A stretch of 64,000 nt of DNA from Pleurodeles waltl (GCF_031143425.1 NC_090450.1:167083486-167147485), one strand, 5' to 3'. Positions 48,837 through 59,971 are shown, numbered from the stretch's first letter. Notes: generated by a model from the sequence alone, not told the origin. Numbers and translations are program-made.

Positions 48837-51800
48837 TTATAGATGATTCTTTCGTGTGTGGCCGTATGGGTCATGGCTATAATCCATTCCTCCGGAGTTG
48901 GGGGGGATCTCCGACCGCCAGTGACGGAGTATGCAGATTTTTGCAGTGGCTAGTGCAGTGTGCAACAGTCTTTTGTGTGGTCTGGAGAGATCTGGTAGGG
49001 TAGTCATGTCTTGTAAGAGTATGAGGGCGGGGGGAGTGGTGACTGGAGTGGCATTGATTCGGCCAGGGTGGAACTCACAACATCCCAGAGTGGTCAAACT
49101 GTTGGATAGTCTGTCAGGATATCTTTTAAGTTGCAGGATGTCTCTGGGCACCGCCAGCAGTACGCGTGTGGGAGGAGCCCTGTCCTGTGTAATTTTGCTG
49201 GGGACCAATGCCAGTCGTGTAGGACCTTAAAGAGGCAGAATTTCAAACGTGTCTCCCCGGTGCCTCTGTCCAGTGCCTCTAGGATGGCTTCCCAGTCATC
49301 TGGATCTAGGTCCTGTTGCAGTCGGGTTTGCCACTGTAGGCGCAGTTTGTCCGAGAGAGGCTGAGAGTAGAGTTGTCAGATGATTAAATCGTAAAGACCT
49401 GCCATTACTCCCTTATGTTGCCCCCATTGCTGCAAGTAAGCCACTATAGGTGAGGGCTGGGACCCCCGTCGGGTAGTTGCATTCCCCTGAGAGATGCAAT
49501 GCTTGAGTTGTAAGTATCTCCATTCCTGATTTGGTTGGAGGCCGAACTCCTCCCGTAGCCTGGGAAAGGATTTGAGCAAGTCATTTTCTAGAACCTGAGA
49601 AAGGGTAAGGATACCTGACCTCCTCCAGTGGGGCTAGTTGAGTACCTCACCACCTATCCGGGGTCCACTGTTGCGCCATAAAGGCGCTTGGGCGTGGATG
49701 AGGGGATGGACCCCAAATAGTCGGTGGGCCCTTCGCCAGGCTGCCCTGGTCGCCATCAAAATAGGGTTCACCGAATTGGTGGATGGAAGGTCTTCACGGT
49801 AGGGTCCCCCGAGCCCATCGTTTGCAGACAGAAGTTGTCTTTCCACTGCTATCCACAAGGGAGGGTCTGGTATTTTTGACAGTGTGTTGGACAGTTGGGA
49901 CAGTTGTAAAGCTAAAGAATAGTGCTCCACCGATGGGAGTCCCATGCCCCCATGGGAGCGACGGGCTAGAAGTTTAGCTGGCGATAGCATGGTGCCCCAC
50001 ACGAATGATCTAATTAGCGCATCAATGCCTCGTAATATGGAGAGGGGCACTTGTAGGGGAGAAGACCCAGGATGTAGGTGAAACAGGGCACCGTCACCAT
50101 CCTAACCGCTTGCACTCGGCCCCACATGAGGAGGCCCAGCTGGGTCCATTTTGCAAAATCTAGTTTCGCCCGTGTAATGAAGGGGTCAATATTGTCCGCC
50201 ATCATGTGTGTCAGGCCTGGATTGACTAGCACTCCCAGGTATTTGCGACGTTTCGGCGTCCAGCGGAATGGGTAACCTAGGAGTGCTGCCTTTGTGGTTA
50301 CTCGTGAAAGTGGGAGTGCCTCGCTTTTGTCCCAATTAATGCGGTACCTGGAAAGGGCTGCAAAGTCCTCAATTACCTCTAGCAAGGCCGGTATGGATCA
50401 TTCTAAGTCCATGAGTGTTAAGAGGACGTCATCGGCAGATAAGTATATTTTGGAGATACCTTCAGGTAATGGAAGGCCCGTTATGGAGGGGGAGGATCAA
50501 ATAGCTGCAGCCAAGGGCTCCATGGCCAGCAGGAACAGGAGAGGCGAGAGGGGGCAACCCTGTTGCGTACCCCTCCGGATAGGAAAAGGATCCGAGAGGA
50601 AACCCCCACAATTGACTCTGGCCGCGGGCTGGTCATAGAGCAGCCGCACCATAGAGATAAATTTGCCTCCCAAACCAAATCTCTCTAGGGCCGCAAACAG
50701 GTAGGGCCATTCTATGCGATCAAACGCCTTTTCGGCGTCTAAGGACAGGGCCAACGCCGTCTCCGTTGAGTCCTAGGTAGTCCATATGGTGTGACATAGA
50801 ATACGCAAATGGTTCCTAGAGGTACGGCCCGGCACAAACCCCACCTGCGTATGGTGCATTAAGGCCGGGATTACTTTGTGTAGTCTGTTTGCCAGAACAC
50901 TTGCTAGGATTTTGATATCACTGTTTAGGAGAGAGATGGGTCGGTAGCTGCCACACAGTAGGGGGTCTCTCCCAGGTTTCGGTATGATGGCCATCGTAGC
51001 ATTATTGGATATGTCCCCTAATGTCTGTGTTTCGCAGGCTTCGTTTAGTGCTTCACGTAGGATATCAATCGCCTCTTTCCCTACCCATTTATAAAATTGC
51101 GCCGGGTATCCATCCTCCCCAGGTGATTTGTGATAAGGGAGGTCGAAGATGACTTTATCTATCTCCCGCCTGCTTATTTCCCCTTCTAGGAGGCTACGAC
51201 CTTTGTCTGTTAGGGAGGGGAGGTCGAGCCCCTCTAAGAAGGTGGCAGTCTGCGCCGGGCTGATTGTTGTTTCTGGCGTGTAGAGGCGCCTGTAGAACAA
51301 TGCGAATTCGGTTGCAATAGCCTGCGGGTGCGTCATTGTTTCACCAGAGGGGGAGTGAATAGCCGGGATCGCCAAAGCAGGTGTTCTTTGGCAAAGTTGG
51401 GCTGCCAGCAGTCATCCTGCCTTCTCGCCTTGTTCGTAGTGTCTCCCTTGTAGCCTCTGTAGCGCGTATTCGGCCTGAGTGGTGTACAGCTCATTAAGGG
51501 CCATTTGGGCGCATTCTAGGTTTTGGCGACCTAGAAGGGAGGGGTGTGCCGTGTGTTGCCTGGTAAATCGGCGAATATTGAGTTCCAGAGCTGCCTGTTG
51601 CTCTTTTCTTTCTTTATTCGCTAGCACAGCGTCCCGCATGAGCTGTCCCTCTATTGAGGCCTTGGGCGCGGCCCACATGATTCGACTTGAATCAACAGTG
51701 CCTAGATTATCTTGGACAAAAGTGGTTGCATGGTCTTGTAACTGCAACTTACCTTGGGGGGGGATCGGTAGCGATGGACTGCAAGTCTCCAGGGTTTGCG

Positions 51801-52579
51801 GCCCTGAGATACTAGGCACAACTGGATGGCTACAGTGACTGGAGAGTGGTCTGTGAGGCCTCCCTCCAGTATGCTGTCCTCAAGGGTGTGGGCTACAAGA
51901 TTGTGGGATAGGAGAAAATAATCAATCCGGGATTGGGTACCATGCACTGGCGGGAGAAAGGTAAATTCCCTGTCTGCCGGGTAAGTCAGCCTCCAATGGT
52001 CAACTAGGCCATTGTCCGCAAGTATGTCAGTCTGTAGGGCTCTGTCTGCATTGTTACTTATGTCCAGGGGTTTCGTTCTGTCCAGTGCCGCGTCCCTGGT
52101 TAAATTCCAATCTCCTCCTATAGTGTAACGGGATGCCCCTATCTCGGTCAAGAGTCGATTAAGCTTAGGAAAAAGAGGCGTTTGGGACCTGTTGGTGCAT
52201 AGACGGAGCCCACACACAGTGTTGAGTCTCCGATCTTCAGTATGGCAAATGCGTAGCGGCCCTCGGGGTCAGTCCACGATCTGACGACCGTGAAAGGGAG
52301 GGTTTTACATAGTAGGATCGCCACCCCACATTTTCTTGGGATATTCTCCGTGCTGGATAAGGGTGGGTTGCAGCTAAACAGGATGGTACCCACCCAGTCA
52401 CGTCGTAGTTCATCAGATTGGAGACTATCTAGGTGTGTCTCTTGTAGTAGGGCGCTGTCCGTCTGCTTGGAATTAAGGTAGGATAGGACTTTTTTCCGCT
52501 TGATGAAATGGGTGAGGCCATTTACGTTCCATGAGATGACCCATAGGGGTACTACCAATGCTCCAGTCGAGTTGGGCAT
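48837..52579 (-). pseudogene. L1 ORF2: AP endonuclease and reverse transcriptase, degenerate
   Basis: The start is chosen at the ATG at 52,579, 13 residues before WVISWNVNGL, the first AP-endonuclease motif. Next come LLQETHLD, VGSVYAP, GGDWNLTRD, SRIDYFLLS and TDHSPV (to about 51,800), all catalytic endonuclease landmarks. The RT shows KSPGEDGYPAQFYK, YRPISLLN and VGFVPGR (51,125-50,810), then [25 protein letters not shown] (50,740-50,520) and YLSADDV with the catalytic Asp pair (near 50,435). Thumb and C-terminal segments follow (KYLGV, GGMGLP) to a CILRHW block near 48,930. Interruptions occur near 52,200, 51,410, 50,765, 50,495, 50,390, 50,010, 49,630 and 49,370. The full length of about 1,247 codons fits L1 ORF2. 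The protein nicks DNA and copies the LINE RNA at the nick. Confidence 0.85.
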
Positions 52580-53485
52580 CCCTACTTCTTGTACCAGACC
52601 ACCCGGGGGTATGGGCACGAGGGGGTGGGATAGACTCTGTAAACTGGGGAGGAGGTTGAAAGGAGAGGAAAGAAGCAATATGTGTGTAGAATAATAAGAA
52701 GAATAAAAGAGGAAACAGCAAGTCAGTGGAGAGTGATAGCCAGTAGGCGAGACTGAAAAAAAAAGAAGTTAGGTTAGGAGATAGAGGAGGGAGAACGGGA
52801 CTAGGGTCCCGGTATGCGCAAACTTTAACCGGCGGGTCTAAAACCTAGGCCAATTGAGCATCGAACCCCGGCCAGCAGGCCCCATGCCAGGGAGCCAGGC
52901 CCCCCACGCAAACATCACCAGTCGTGTCTGAGGGAGGTACGTGGCCCGAGAGGGGGGAGGATAGGCGGGGGAGGGTGGGCCACGCATGGCAAATGTCAGC
53001 GCAGGTTTTGTAAAACATTTTGGGGAGAAAGAGAGAGACAAGCAGGGGCCGTGCCTTAGTCGTGTCTGGGGGGTGGGGGGTAGGGGGAGAGTGCTTCTAC
53101 CACAAGGATCTCGCGCCATGGGTTGATCTGAGGGGTTGTGGTGTAACTTTACCCTGATCCGTAGCACCTGTGATCTACTCTGCTCTACACCATCGCCCAC
53201 GGTGGGCCCTCTGCAGCGTCCACTGAGAAGCCAGAACTCAGAGCCCAAACCCAGTCCAAGAACCTAGGGCCCCACCCGACTAGGATAGGCTAGTTGTGTG
53301 TAGGAATATTGTGGTAATTCCTGCATTTCCTAGAGTGTACACTAGGCCGTATTTCCAGATAGGGTGAATGATATGGGATGGGATTGGTGTTACTAGAAAA
53401 GAGGAGAGGGGGGAAGACGAGCGAGAACGGTCGGGAGCAATCAAGAACAACCAAACAGCCCAAACAGTCTAAGGCAGTCGAAACC

Positions 53486-53493
53486 TACTAGAG
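53486..53493. repeat. hAT target-site duplication (left copy)
   Basis: TACTAGAG here and at 53,709-53,716, exactly flanking the element; 8 bp is the hAT signature. Confidence 0.9.
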
Positions 53494-53708
53494 CAGTGGT
53501 TCCCAACCTTTTCACTTCTGTGGACCCCCATTTTATCAATACTGGAGCCCGGGGACCCCCACTGAATCATTATTGGAACTGGGGGGACCCCCACTGAGTC
53601 AATACTGTTAGCTGGGACCTAATATTACATTTTTTAAGCTGCTGCGGACCCCCTGATGAGGCTTAGTGGACCCCCAGGGGTCTCCGGCCCACAGGTTGGG
53701 AACCACTG
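53494..53708. mobile_element. Nonautonomous hAT element, 215 bp
   Basis: Perfect 15-bp terminal inverted repeats CAGTGGTTCCCAACC and GGTTGGGAACCACTG, with perfect 8-bp target duplications. The interior has repeated GGGGACCCCCACTGA words. No coding capacity; it would need a hAT transposase in trans. The CAGNG start and TSD length fit the hAT superfamily. Confidence 0.92.
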
Positions 53709-53898
53709 TACTAGAGGCAATGACTCTCGACTTTATAATGTCTTAGGGGTGCAGATAAGAACGGGTACTCATCTCTCCGTCTGGTCTCCTCCGCGTGGGG
53801 TTCCTGCAACGCCTCCGCAACAGTCCATGGTTCACGACATTGAAGATCCATAGGGATGCAGTGCCCGTTTTGGTTTCAGGTGGAGGACACCGAGGGTT

Positions 53899-54789
53899 TC
53901 AGAGGGGATCAGGATTTATCTCTGTCCGACAGCTGTGTGTGCATCGCCACCGCCTGTAATACTTGGCCCTGTCATCAAAGATATTTGCTAGTCTCTCCAG
54001 GTCTCTACCCCTGGCTTGGGGGTCTGTGGTTGATCTTCCATTAGTGTCCAGTACGGTTTCTGGCTGGCCCGCTCCCCGGGCTTGGCCCTGTGTGTCTTGG
54101 GGGAATTGGGCTGCTGCTTCCATGGGTTGTGTCGGGTCATGTAGGCCCTCTAGGAATATTTTCAGGTCCTCTGGGTCGTAGAAGGTCCGTGACTCCCCAT
54201 TCTCAGTGATCCACATCCTGGCTTGCTCGAATAGGCCAAATTTCACATCCAGGTGGCGAAGGCGAGTGCAAAGGGAAAGAAAAGCTCTCCTTCGGTCTGC
54301 TGTTTCTTTGGAGAAATCAGCCGAGAGGCGAATTTCGAGGGAGCCCAACCGGAGTGGACCTTGCGTTTGGGTTGTCTGTAGCAGTTGGCGGGCCTGCCCA
54401 TGTCGCAGGAAGCAGGCTATGATTGGGTGGGGGCGGTTTTTTCCGTTTTGTCTCTTGAGGCCAAGCCTATGCGCCCTTTGGAATTCCAGTGGAGGATCAA
54501 ATGTTGTGTCAGCTAGTTTGGGAAGTGTGTCCCGCAGGTAAGAAAGAATGTCTGCGCCCTCAATGCCTTCCGGAAATCCGAGGAAGCGAATGTTGTTTCT
54601 GCGACTTCTGTCCTCTAGATCGGTTAGCTAGTTGCGGAGGTGGAGGAGTTCCTGATCTGTCAGTCTGTAATGCCACTTGGTTTTCCACTGCCGCCACTCA
54701 ATGGTCCAGTCCGGAGATTTGCGACTGGAAGCCCGCTATCTCCAGGCGCATAGATCTTGTCTCCGCTGTTAGCGCCACCATCGCATTGT
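53899..54789 (-). pseudogene. L1 ORF1, C-terminal part
   Basis: Continues the ORF1 started at 62,686, resuming on the left of the Gypsy insertion. A coiled-coil-like stretch (ALTAETRSMRLEIAGFQ) with one stop near 54,700 is followed by NIRFLGFPEGIEGADILSYL (RRM start, near 54,590), RAHRLGLK, HPIIACFLR, DFSKETADRRRAF, and the C-terminal domain LRHLDVKFGLFEQARMW through FLEGL. Coiled coil, RRM and C-terminal domain are the three parts of an L1 ORF1 RNA-binding chaperone. The frame from RRM to stop at 53,899 shows at least one frameshift near 54,350. Confidence 0.85.
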
Positions 54790-54794
54790 CCACA
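54790..54794. repeat. Gypsy target-site duplication (left copy)
   Basis: CCACA, repeated at 62,479-62,483 immediately outside the 3' LTR. A 5-bp duplication is usual for Ty3/Gypsy integration. Confidence 0.92.
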
Positions 54795-57273
54795 TGTGGG
54801 AAAACAGGGCTGATTGCAGAGGCCCCCTAACTTTTTGCCCCCATTTTCCACTTTATGCTGGTGTTTTCCTGACTCTGAGGGTGCCCTGGGTACTGCTAAC
54901 CAGTCCCAGGGCCTGTGCTCTGTGTAAAATGGATATGCAAATTAGGCTAATTATAATTGGCTAAGTCAACCTACCTATAAGTCCCTAGTATATGGTAGGG
55001 CATGTAGGTTTAGGGACCACAGCATAGGTGGTGCACACCTAGGTGCACTGCTGAGGTGCCCAGTGTCATTTTAAATGCAGGCCTGCCTTGCTGGCTGCCT
55101 TTAAATTAAAGTTATATGCAAATTCGACTTTGGAATTAAAGGTACTTCCAAAGTCTTAAACTACCTTATTTTTACATATAAGTCACCCCTAAGGTGTGCC
55201 CTATGTGCCCCTAGGGCTGGGTGCCATGTAACTATAAGCAGGGAATAGATTTATAAGCCCTGGTGAGGTAAAAACAGCCAAATTTGTTTTTCCCTCATTT
55301 AAGTAAATGGCCTTCATAGGCTAGAATGGGCAGACTTTATTTTAAATTTTAAAGTCTCCTTAAATGTTACATACCAAGAATTTGGTATCAAATTAATTGT
55401 TGTAATAAATCCCACAACTTCCAGTTGTTGGATTTAATATAACTTGTTCAGGTAAAAAGTTTAGACTTTACCTAAAAAGTTGCCAATTTCAGCTCTGCAT
55501 TGTTTTTGCTGCTGTGCTCTGATTGGCCAGCCTGCAGCAGCTTCTGCCAGGCTACCTTGATTAGGTGTGAAGTGGCCTGGCTTCACACAAAGGAATGTGC
55601 TTGGGGGAGAGAATCTCCCCTCAGCAGATGGTGAGGCAGGAAGGGGGAGGGCTGCCAAACTGGTCTTCAAAGGCAGAGAAGGACATCTGGAGCACCCAGC
55701 AACACCCCCACATCCTACAACCCCAGACAACTAGGTGCCCCCTTGATTAGATTAGGAGAGGGCAGGAGAGGGGTGTGTTTATGATTTTTAGCCACACCAG
55801 TGGGTGGGCTCAGCCAGATGTAACCTCCAAAAATCAGATTCAGCCATGTTGGATTTTTGGAGACTGTTGCCTTTTGGGATGGATTTTTGCCACACTTCCC
55901 AGGAAGTGGTCATCACAGGGGGACGACCCTGTACCTGATTGGAGAACCAGGGCCCCCCTGCTTTTCACCCAGGAGCCAGGATAAAACTGGCAGACCTGCA
56001 CCAACGCCTCAGATCCCCTCCAGAATTCAACAAGAAAGGAACTAAAGAAGAAGAAGGACTGCCCTGCTGGACCCCTGGCCTGCACCTGGAACCTGCACTC
56101 AGAAGGACTGCACCAGCTGCACACTTGGGCTTCACCACAAGAAGGACTTTGCCTGGCTTCAACTGGTTCAAGGAGGGACTCCCTGTTTGCTACAGGTGAA
56201 AAATTGCTAACCAGAGTCCCCTGCACCAAGTCCTGAAGAAAGCGACCAGCTGACCACTGTCCAGTGGCCAAAAAGGAGTTTGCGCCAGGTGCATTCTGGG
56301 AGTTGAAGTCCGCACCCCCCAAGGACCATCACAGAACTTCTGGACCCTTGGGGTGAGCTGTGGACCCCAAAAGAACCTTAAAAGAACATCTGGGTGAAGC
56401 CCCAGAAGTTTGGAAAAGATTTGAGAATTTTTGGAAAAAAGCTCCAGAGAGGGACCGACCCGCCGTGGAAATTCTAGCCGGCTTGCCTCAACCGCGACCC
56501 GGCCTGACTTCGTGGTTCGTCCCGGTAAAGAAAACCATCCAAAAAAGAGACTAAGTCCGAAGGTAAAAAGTTGACCGGGACCTCCCAGCCATCGTATCCG
56601 AGAAGGGCTCCATGGACGTCGGATCAAGATCCAGGTTTACCCCGGTCGAAGGATTTTCATCTCGAAAAAACGACTAAGTCCGAAGGTAAAAGTCTCCACC
56701 GAGGAAACCCACATCGCGTATCCGGACAAGGGCTCCAGGAGGTCGGATTCAACTGGCAGGTTCGTCCCGGTGAAGAAAAACTTCAAAATAAAGACTAAGT
56801 CAGAAGGTAACTTTTTAACCGAGGCCTCCCGCGACCTGTAGCCGAGCAGGGTTCCATCGTGGTCGGCCTGAAAGTTTGACTTTGCCCCGGTCGAGGTGCA
56901 ACCAGATGACCCGATTGGCGCTTTTTGTTTCTAAGCGCTAGAAAAGTAATAATTCTTTAAAAATTCATATCTCCGGTTCCCCTGAACCGATTTTAATCGT
57001 TTTTGTGTCATTTTAAAGATAAAAATATAAACTATTTTTATAAATTGGTTTTGGATTTTTAAACTGTTTCCTGTGTTTTATTTAATTACTGTTTTGTGAT
57101 ATTTGAATGCTTTACACTTTGTCTCCTAAGTTAAGCCTTGACGCTCGTTGCCAAGCTACCAAGGGTTGAGCTGGGATTAATTTACTGAGACCTAACTGTA
57201 CCTATGTGGAGGTTAGTGGCTTGTTGCTAGGTGTAGGTACCTACCTGCCCTACCAATAACCCATTTTCCAGCA
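54795..57273 (+). repeat. Gypsy 5' LTR
   Basis: 2,479 bp, TG...CA ends. The first half is AT-rich; the second contains a CpG-rich tandem repeat (56,514-56,905). Relative to the 3' LTR it lacks 12 bases (a GACTTTATAAAA-like insert at about 60,439-60,451). Confidence 0.92.
56514..56905 (+). repeat. CpG-rich tandem repeat of about 120-125 bp inside the LTR
   Basis: About 3.2 units start near 56,514, 56,634, 56,759 and 56,875, each with a CGTCCCGGT/CCCCGGTCG head, a GACTAAGTCCGAAGGTAA core, and a CGTATCCGAGAAGGGCTCC-like middle. The 3' LTR has the same array at 61,719-62,110. CpG is dense compared with the surrounding LTR. Confidence 0.85.
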
Positions 57274-57277
57274 TAAT

Positions 57278-57295
57278 TGGAAGCAGCGATGGGAT
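57278..57295 (+). promoter_or_regulatory. Primer binding site, tRNA-Leu-like
   Basis: TGGAAGCAGCGATGGGAT lies 4 bases after the LTR end. It begins TGG, as expected for pairing with tRNA CCA, and matches the complement of a vertebrate tRNA-Leu 3' end at about 15 of 18 positions from memory. Other tRNAs are possible. Confidence 0.6.
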
Positions 57296-57483
57296 CCTGT
57301 ACTTGTGTTCAATATCACGTTAGTTTTGAGTAAAACAAATTAAAAATCCTTTAAATTGTCCTAGTGCAAAAATTGTTTTTTTTTTTATTTGGATTAATTT
57401 CAATTATTGAATTTTTGTAATTTTTCTAAATTCTTGTTTCCAATTTTTGCAAAAAGTTTTTGTTGACACAAAACTAGGGAACC

Positions 57484-59250
57484 ATGGAGCTTGATCTGGC
57501 TAGCCTACCCACACTGACAGTAGTCCAGCTTAGGGGGTTGTGTATTGAAAGAGGGTTGCCTGCAACCACTGATCTCAGGAAGCAAATCCTGATCACATCC
57601 CTGACAGCATGGGCTGAGGCCCAAGAGGTAGAGTCAGAAGAAGCTCCAGAGGAGGGAGAAAGAAGGGAGGATGCAAGCTCTAACCACTCAGGGGAGGGAA
57701 GGCATCTGAGCCCAAGTGAGGATGAGGAAGAACGGTCCTCAGTAAACACAGTCACTAGGGGCAGATCCAAAGCTAGTGGTGGGAAGGGGGTCCTTTCAGG
57801 AGGAGAGAACCCATCCATCAGAGAAAGAGAGCTGGAGGCCCAGCTAGCATACATAGCTTTGGAAGCAGAGAAGCTGGCCCTAGAAAAGCAAAAGTGGGCA
57901 TACAAAGAAAAAAGAGATGGAAGCAGCGATAAAGAAGCTGAGGTGTCCATGGGTGGGGGAGTTTGCCCCAGATTACCCAAGGGGGTAGTTCCTGCCTATG
58001 TAGAGGGGGATGACATAGATAAGTGGCTGGGGGCCTTTGAGAGGGCACTCCAAATGAGAAGGGTTAGGCCTCAATACTGGGGTTCCCTTTTGTGGGAGTT
58101 GGTCCCCAACTCAGGGAGGGATAGGCTTCTGACCTTAAGGGGGGAGGAGGCAGATTCATTCCCTAGTATGAAGAGGTACTTAGCCAAGAAGTTTGTTCTG
58201 ACCCCAGAGCAATATAGAATGAAGTTCAGGGACACCCAGAAGGTCAGTACCCAGTCTTGGGTTGACTTTGTGGACATTTCACTAAAGGCACTAGAGGGCT
58301 GGAGTATTGGTAACAAAGTAGATACTTATGAGGGGTTATACAATCTGATCATGAGAGAGCACATCTTGACCAATTGTATCCAAGAAAGGTTACGCCAGCA
58401 TCTAGTGGACTCTAAGCAGACCAACCCTAGAGAGCTAGGGGAGGCAGCTGATGAGTGGTTGAGAACCAGGGTGGTTGTCAAGTCCCAGGGGGGAGACTCC
58501 AAGAAGGGGGGGACAGGTCCCCAAAAACCTAAGGAGGGAGGTGGTAAGCCCACCACAGAGACTCCCTCTGTACCCCAGAACCCTAAGAAGGAGGAGAGTA
58601 AATCCCACTCTGACCAGCAGAGACAGTTAGACCCAGGGTTAAAAAAGCTCTTGGACAGTAGGGCTTGCTTTGACTGTCAGCAGACAGGTCACTTCAGAGG
58701 AGATGCAGCCTGTCCAAGGAAGGTGGTTAGCACTGGGCTGTCCAGTGTAGCCATAGAGGAGGATTCCTCAGATGATGAAGTCCTCCTAGCATTGTGCTGG
58801 GAGACAGGACCAGATGGTAAGCTGGTGATCCCTGAGGGTGGGAGTAGGCACTTCCACCACATTCAAGTGAATGGGATCCCTACCACTGGCCTGAGAGACA
58901 CCTGTGCCAGTCACACCATAGTGAGTGACCGGTTAGTGACCCCAGACATGTATGTCCCAGGAAAGACAAAGAAAGTCAGGATAGCCACAGGGGAGGTCAC
59001 CTCCAAACCTGTAGCCATAGTGCCCCTAGAGAGGGAGGGTATCCTTGACTGGATTAGGGTGGTAGTCAGTGCTGACCTTCCCCTAGATTGTATCCTGGGC
59101 AATGACCTCCCAGAGGTGAGTCTGGTCACAGATGGGGTGGTCGCCCAGTACGCCCCCCAACCCAAAGTCCTGGGGAGTCAGTCCCTACAGTTAGGAGACA
59201 GGGGTCCCCAAGAAAAGGAAAGAAGAAAAGGAAGGGTAGGCCACTCTTAA
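57484..59250 (+). CDS. gag-pro: Gypsy Gag-protease polyprotein, 588 aa, intact frame
   Basis: The ATG at 57,484 sits in a strong ACCATGG context and is the first in the frame. Residues about 8-42 (LPTLTVVQLRGLCIERGLPA onward) fit a SAP-like helix-extended-helix motif. 45-110 is acidic and Ser-rich, and 115-145 is a charged helix. About 175-355 is a retrotransposon capsid with a SCAN-like C-terminal half (YRMKFRD, SWVDFVDI, TYEGLYNLIMREHIL). A zinc knuckle at about 394-412 has spacing C-X2-C-X4-H-X6-C, longer than the usual X4 at the end. The protease follows: the active-site position reads DTC (about 472-474) instead of the usual D-[ST]-G, and CILGNDL is near 537. In this family Gag assembles the particle, binds RNA through the knuckle, and the protease matures it. 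The frame ends before any RT. Confidence 0.88.
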   Translation: MELDLASLPTLTVVQLRGLCIERGLPATTDLRKQILITSLTAWAEAQEVESEEAPEEGERREDASSNHSGEGRHLSPSEDEEERSSVNTVTRGRSKASGGKGVLSGGENPSIRERELEAQLAYIALEAEKLALEKQKWAYKEKRDGSSDKEAEVSMGGGVCPRLPKGVVPAYVEGDDIDKWLGAFERALQMRRVRPQYWGSLLWELVPNSGRDRLLTLRGEEADSFPSMKRYLAKKFVLTPEQYRMKFRDTQKVSTQSWVDFVDISLKALEGWSIGNKVDTYEGLYNLIMREHILTNCIQERLRQHLVDSKQTNPRELGEAADEWLRTRVVVKSQGGDSKKGGTGPQKPKEGGGKPTTETPSVPQNPKKEESKSHSDQQRQLDPGLKKLLDSRACFDCQQTGHFRGDAACPRKVVSTGLSSVAIEEDSSDDEVLLALCWETGPDGKLVIPEGGSRHFHHIQVNGIPTTGLRDTCASHTIVSDRLVTPDMYVPGKTKKVRIATGEVTSKPVAIVPLEREGILDWIRVVVSADLPLDCILGNDLPEVSLVTDGVVAQYAPQPKVLGSQSLQLGDRGPQEKERRKGRVGHS

Positions 59251-59401
59251 AGAGAGTTCCAGGGAGCCAAGGGCCTTCTGCCCCATTAAGGGGGGAGCCC
59301 AGAGTTGGCACTGGTGAGGCCTCACCTGACCCCAAGGAAGTCCTGAGTAGTCAGGCAGCTGTCCAGATGCAAGTGTTGCCCCTGCACTGACAGAAGGGAG
59401 A

Positions 59402-59923
59402 GTGGAAGGAGGGTGTCTGCCACAGGAAGTGGTAGCCCCCCACTCTAGACAGCAAGAGGGGTGCCAGGACCTCACAATTGCCCCTAAAGCAACTCAGCCA
59501 CCTCTCAGTGGAGAGCTTAGGGTGTGGTTCTGGGTACTGACAGCTGTCAGTAGCCTCTGCTGGGTGCTAGCCTTCCTGGCAGCACTGTACTTGGCCTGGG
59601 AGGCAGACCCCAGGGCCAATAGCAAAGTAGGCCCCCTGACCCTATTGGTCATGGTGGGGTTGCTCAAGTGTTGGGTGACCTCTTTGGGTAAGCTAGGTGT
59701 TGCCCTAGCAAAGTTTGGAGTAGGGGAGGTGGGCACCTCACTACCCAAGTTGGCAGAGAGAGAGGAGGAAGACCCCCCTAGAGGGAAGTTTCAGTTTGAA
59801 TTGGGTCCTTTTACTGTTGGGATGGCTTCACTACCCAGAGGGAGTGACCCTGACAGGAGGATGTATGGCAGAGTAGGCCCTGCAAAGGGACAGCCAGTTT
59901 TCTTCACTGTCTTCCTCGCCTAA
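59402..59923 (+). CDS. Gypsy 3' ORF with membrane-like segments, function unknown
   Basis: The frame is open from about 59,402 (GTG; no ATG in the first part) to TAA at 59,921-59,923. It contains a strongly hydrophobic segment (VWFWVLTAVSSLCWVLAFLA, extended by ALYLAW) and a second (GPLTLLVMVGLLKCW), then amphipathic and charged parts. It lies in the position of an env-like or third ORF, directly upstream of the polypurine tract, and is probably the 3' remainder of a longer protein truncated when pol was lost (junction about 59,250-59,480). No envelope motif is recognised. Whether it is translated is unclear. Confidence 0.5.
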   Translation: MEGGCLPQEVVAPHSRQQEGCQDLTIAPKATQPPLSGELRVWFWVLTAVSSLCWVLAFLAALYLAWEADPRANSKVGPLTLLVMVGLLKCWVTSLGKLGVALAKFGVGEVGTSLPKLAEREEEDPPRGKFQFELGPFTVGMASLPRGSDPDRRMYGRVGPAKGQPVFFTVFLA

Positions 59924-59971
59924 CAAGCCAGGAAGACTCTCCCAGGGTTGGGCTGAGTCTCCTGGGCGTGT

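Larger units (their letters stand above)
52580..53898 (-). other. L1 inter-ORF spacer with a hAT insertion
   Basis: About 1.1 kb without the insertion, long for an L1 inter-ORF region. A 136-codon Pro/Arg-rich frame at 52,838-53,248 has no recognisable domain. Confidence 0.5.

Noticed and set aside
57484..59250. Gag frame as a domesticated host gene
   Set aside because: It lies between two nearly identical LTRs with a target duplication, so it is simply a young retroelement gene.
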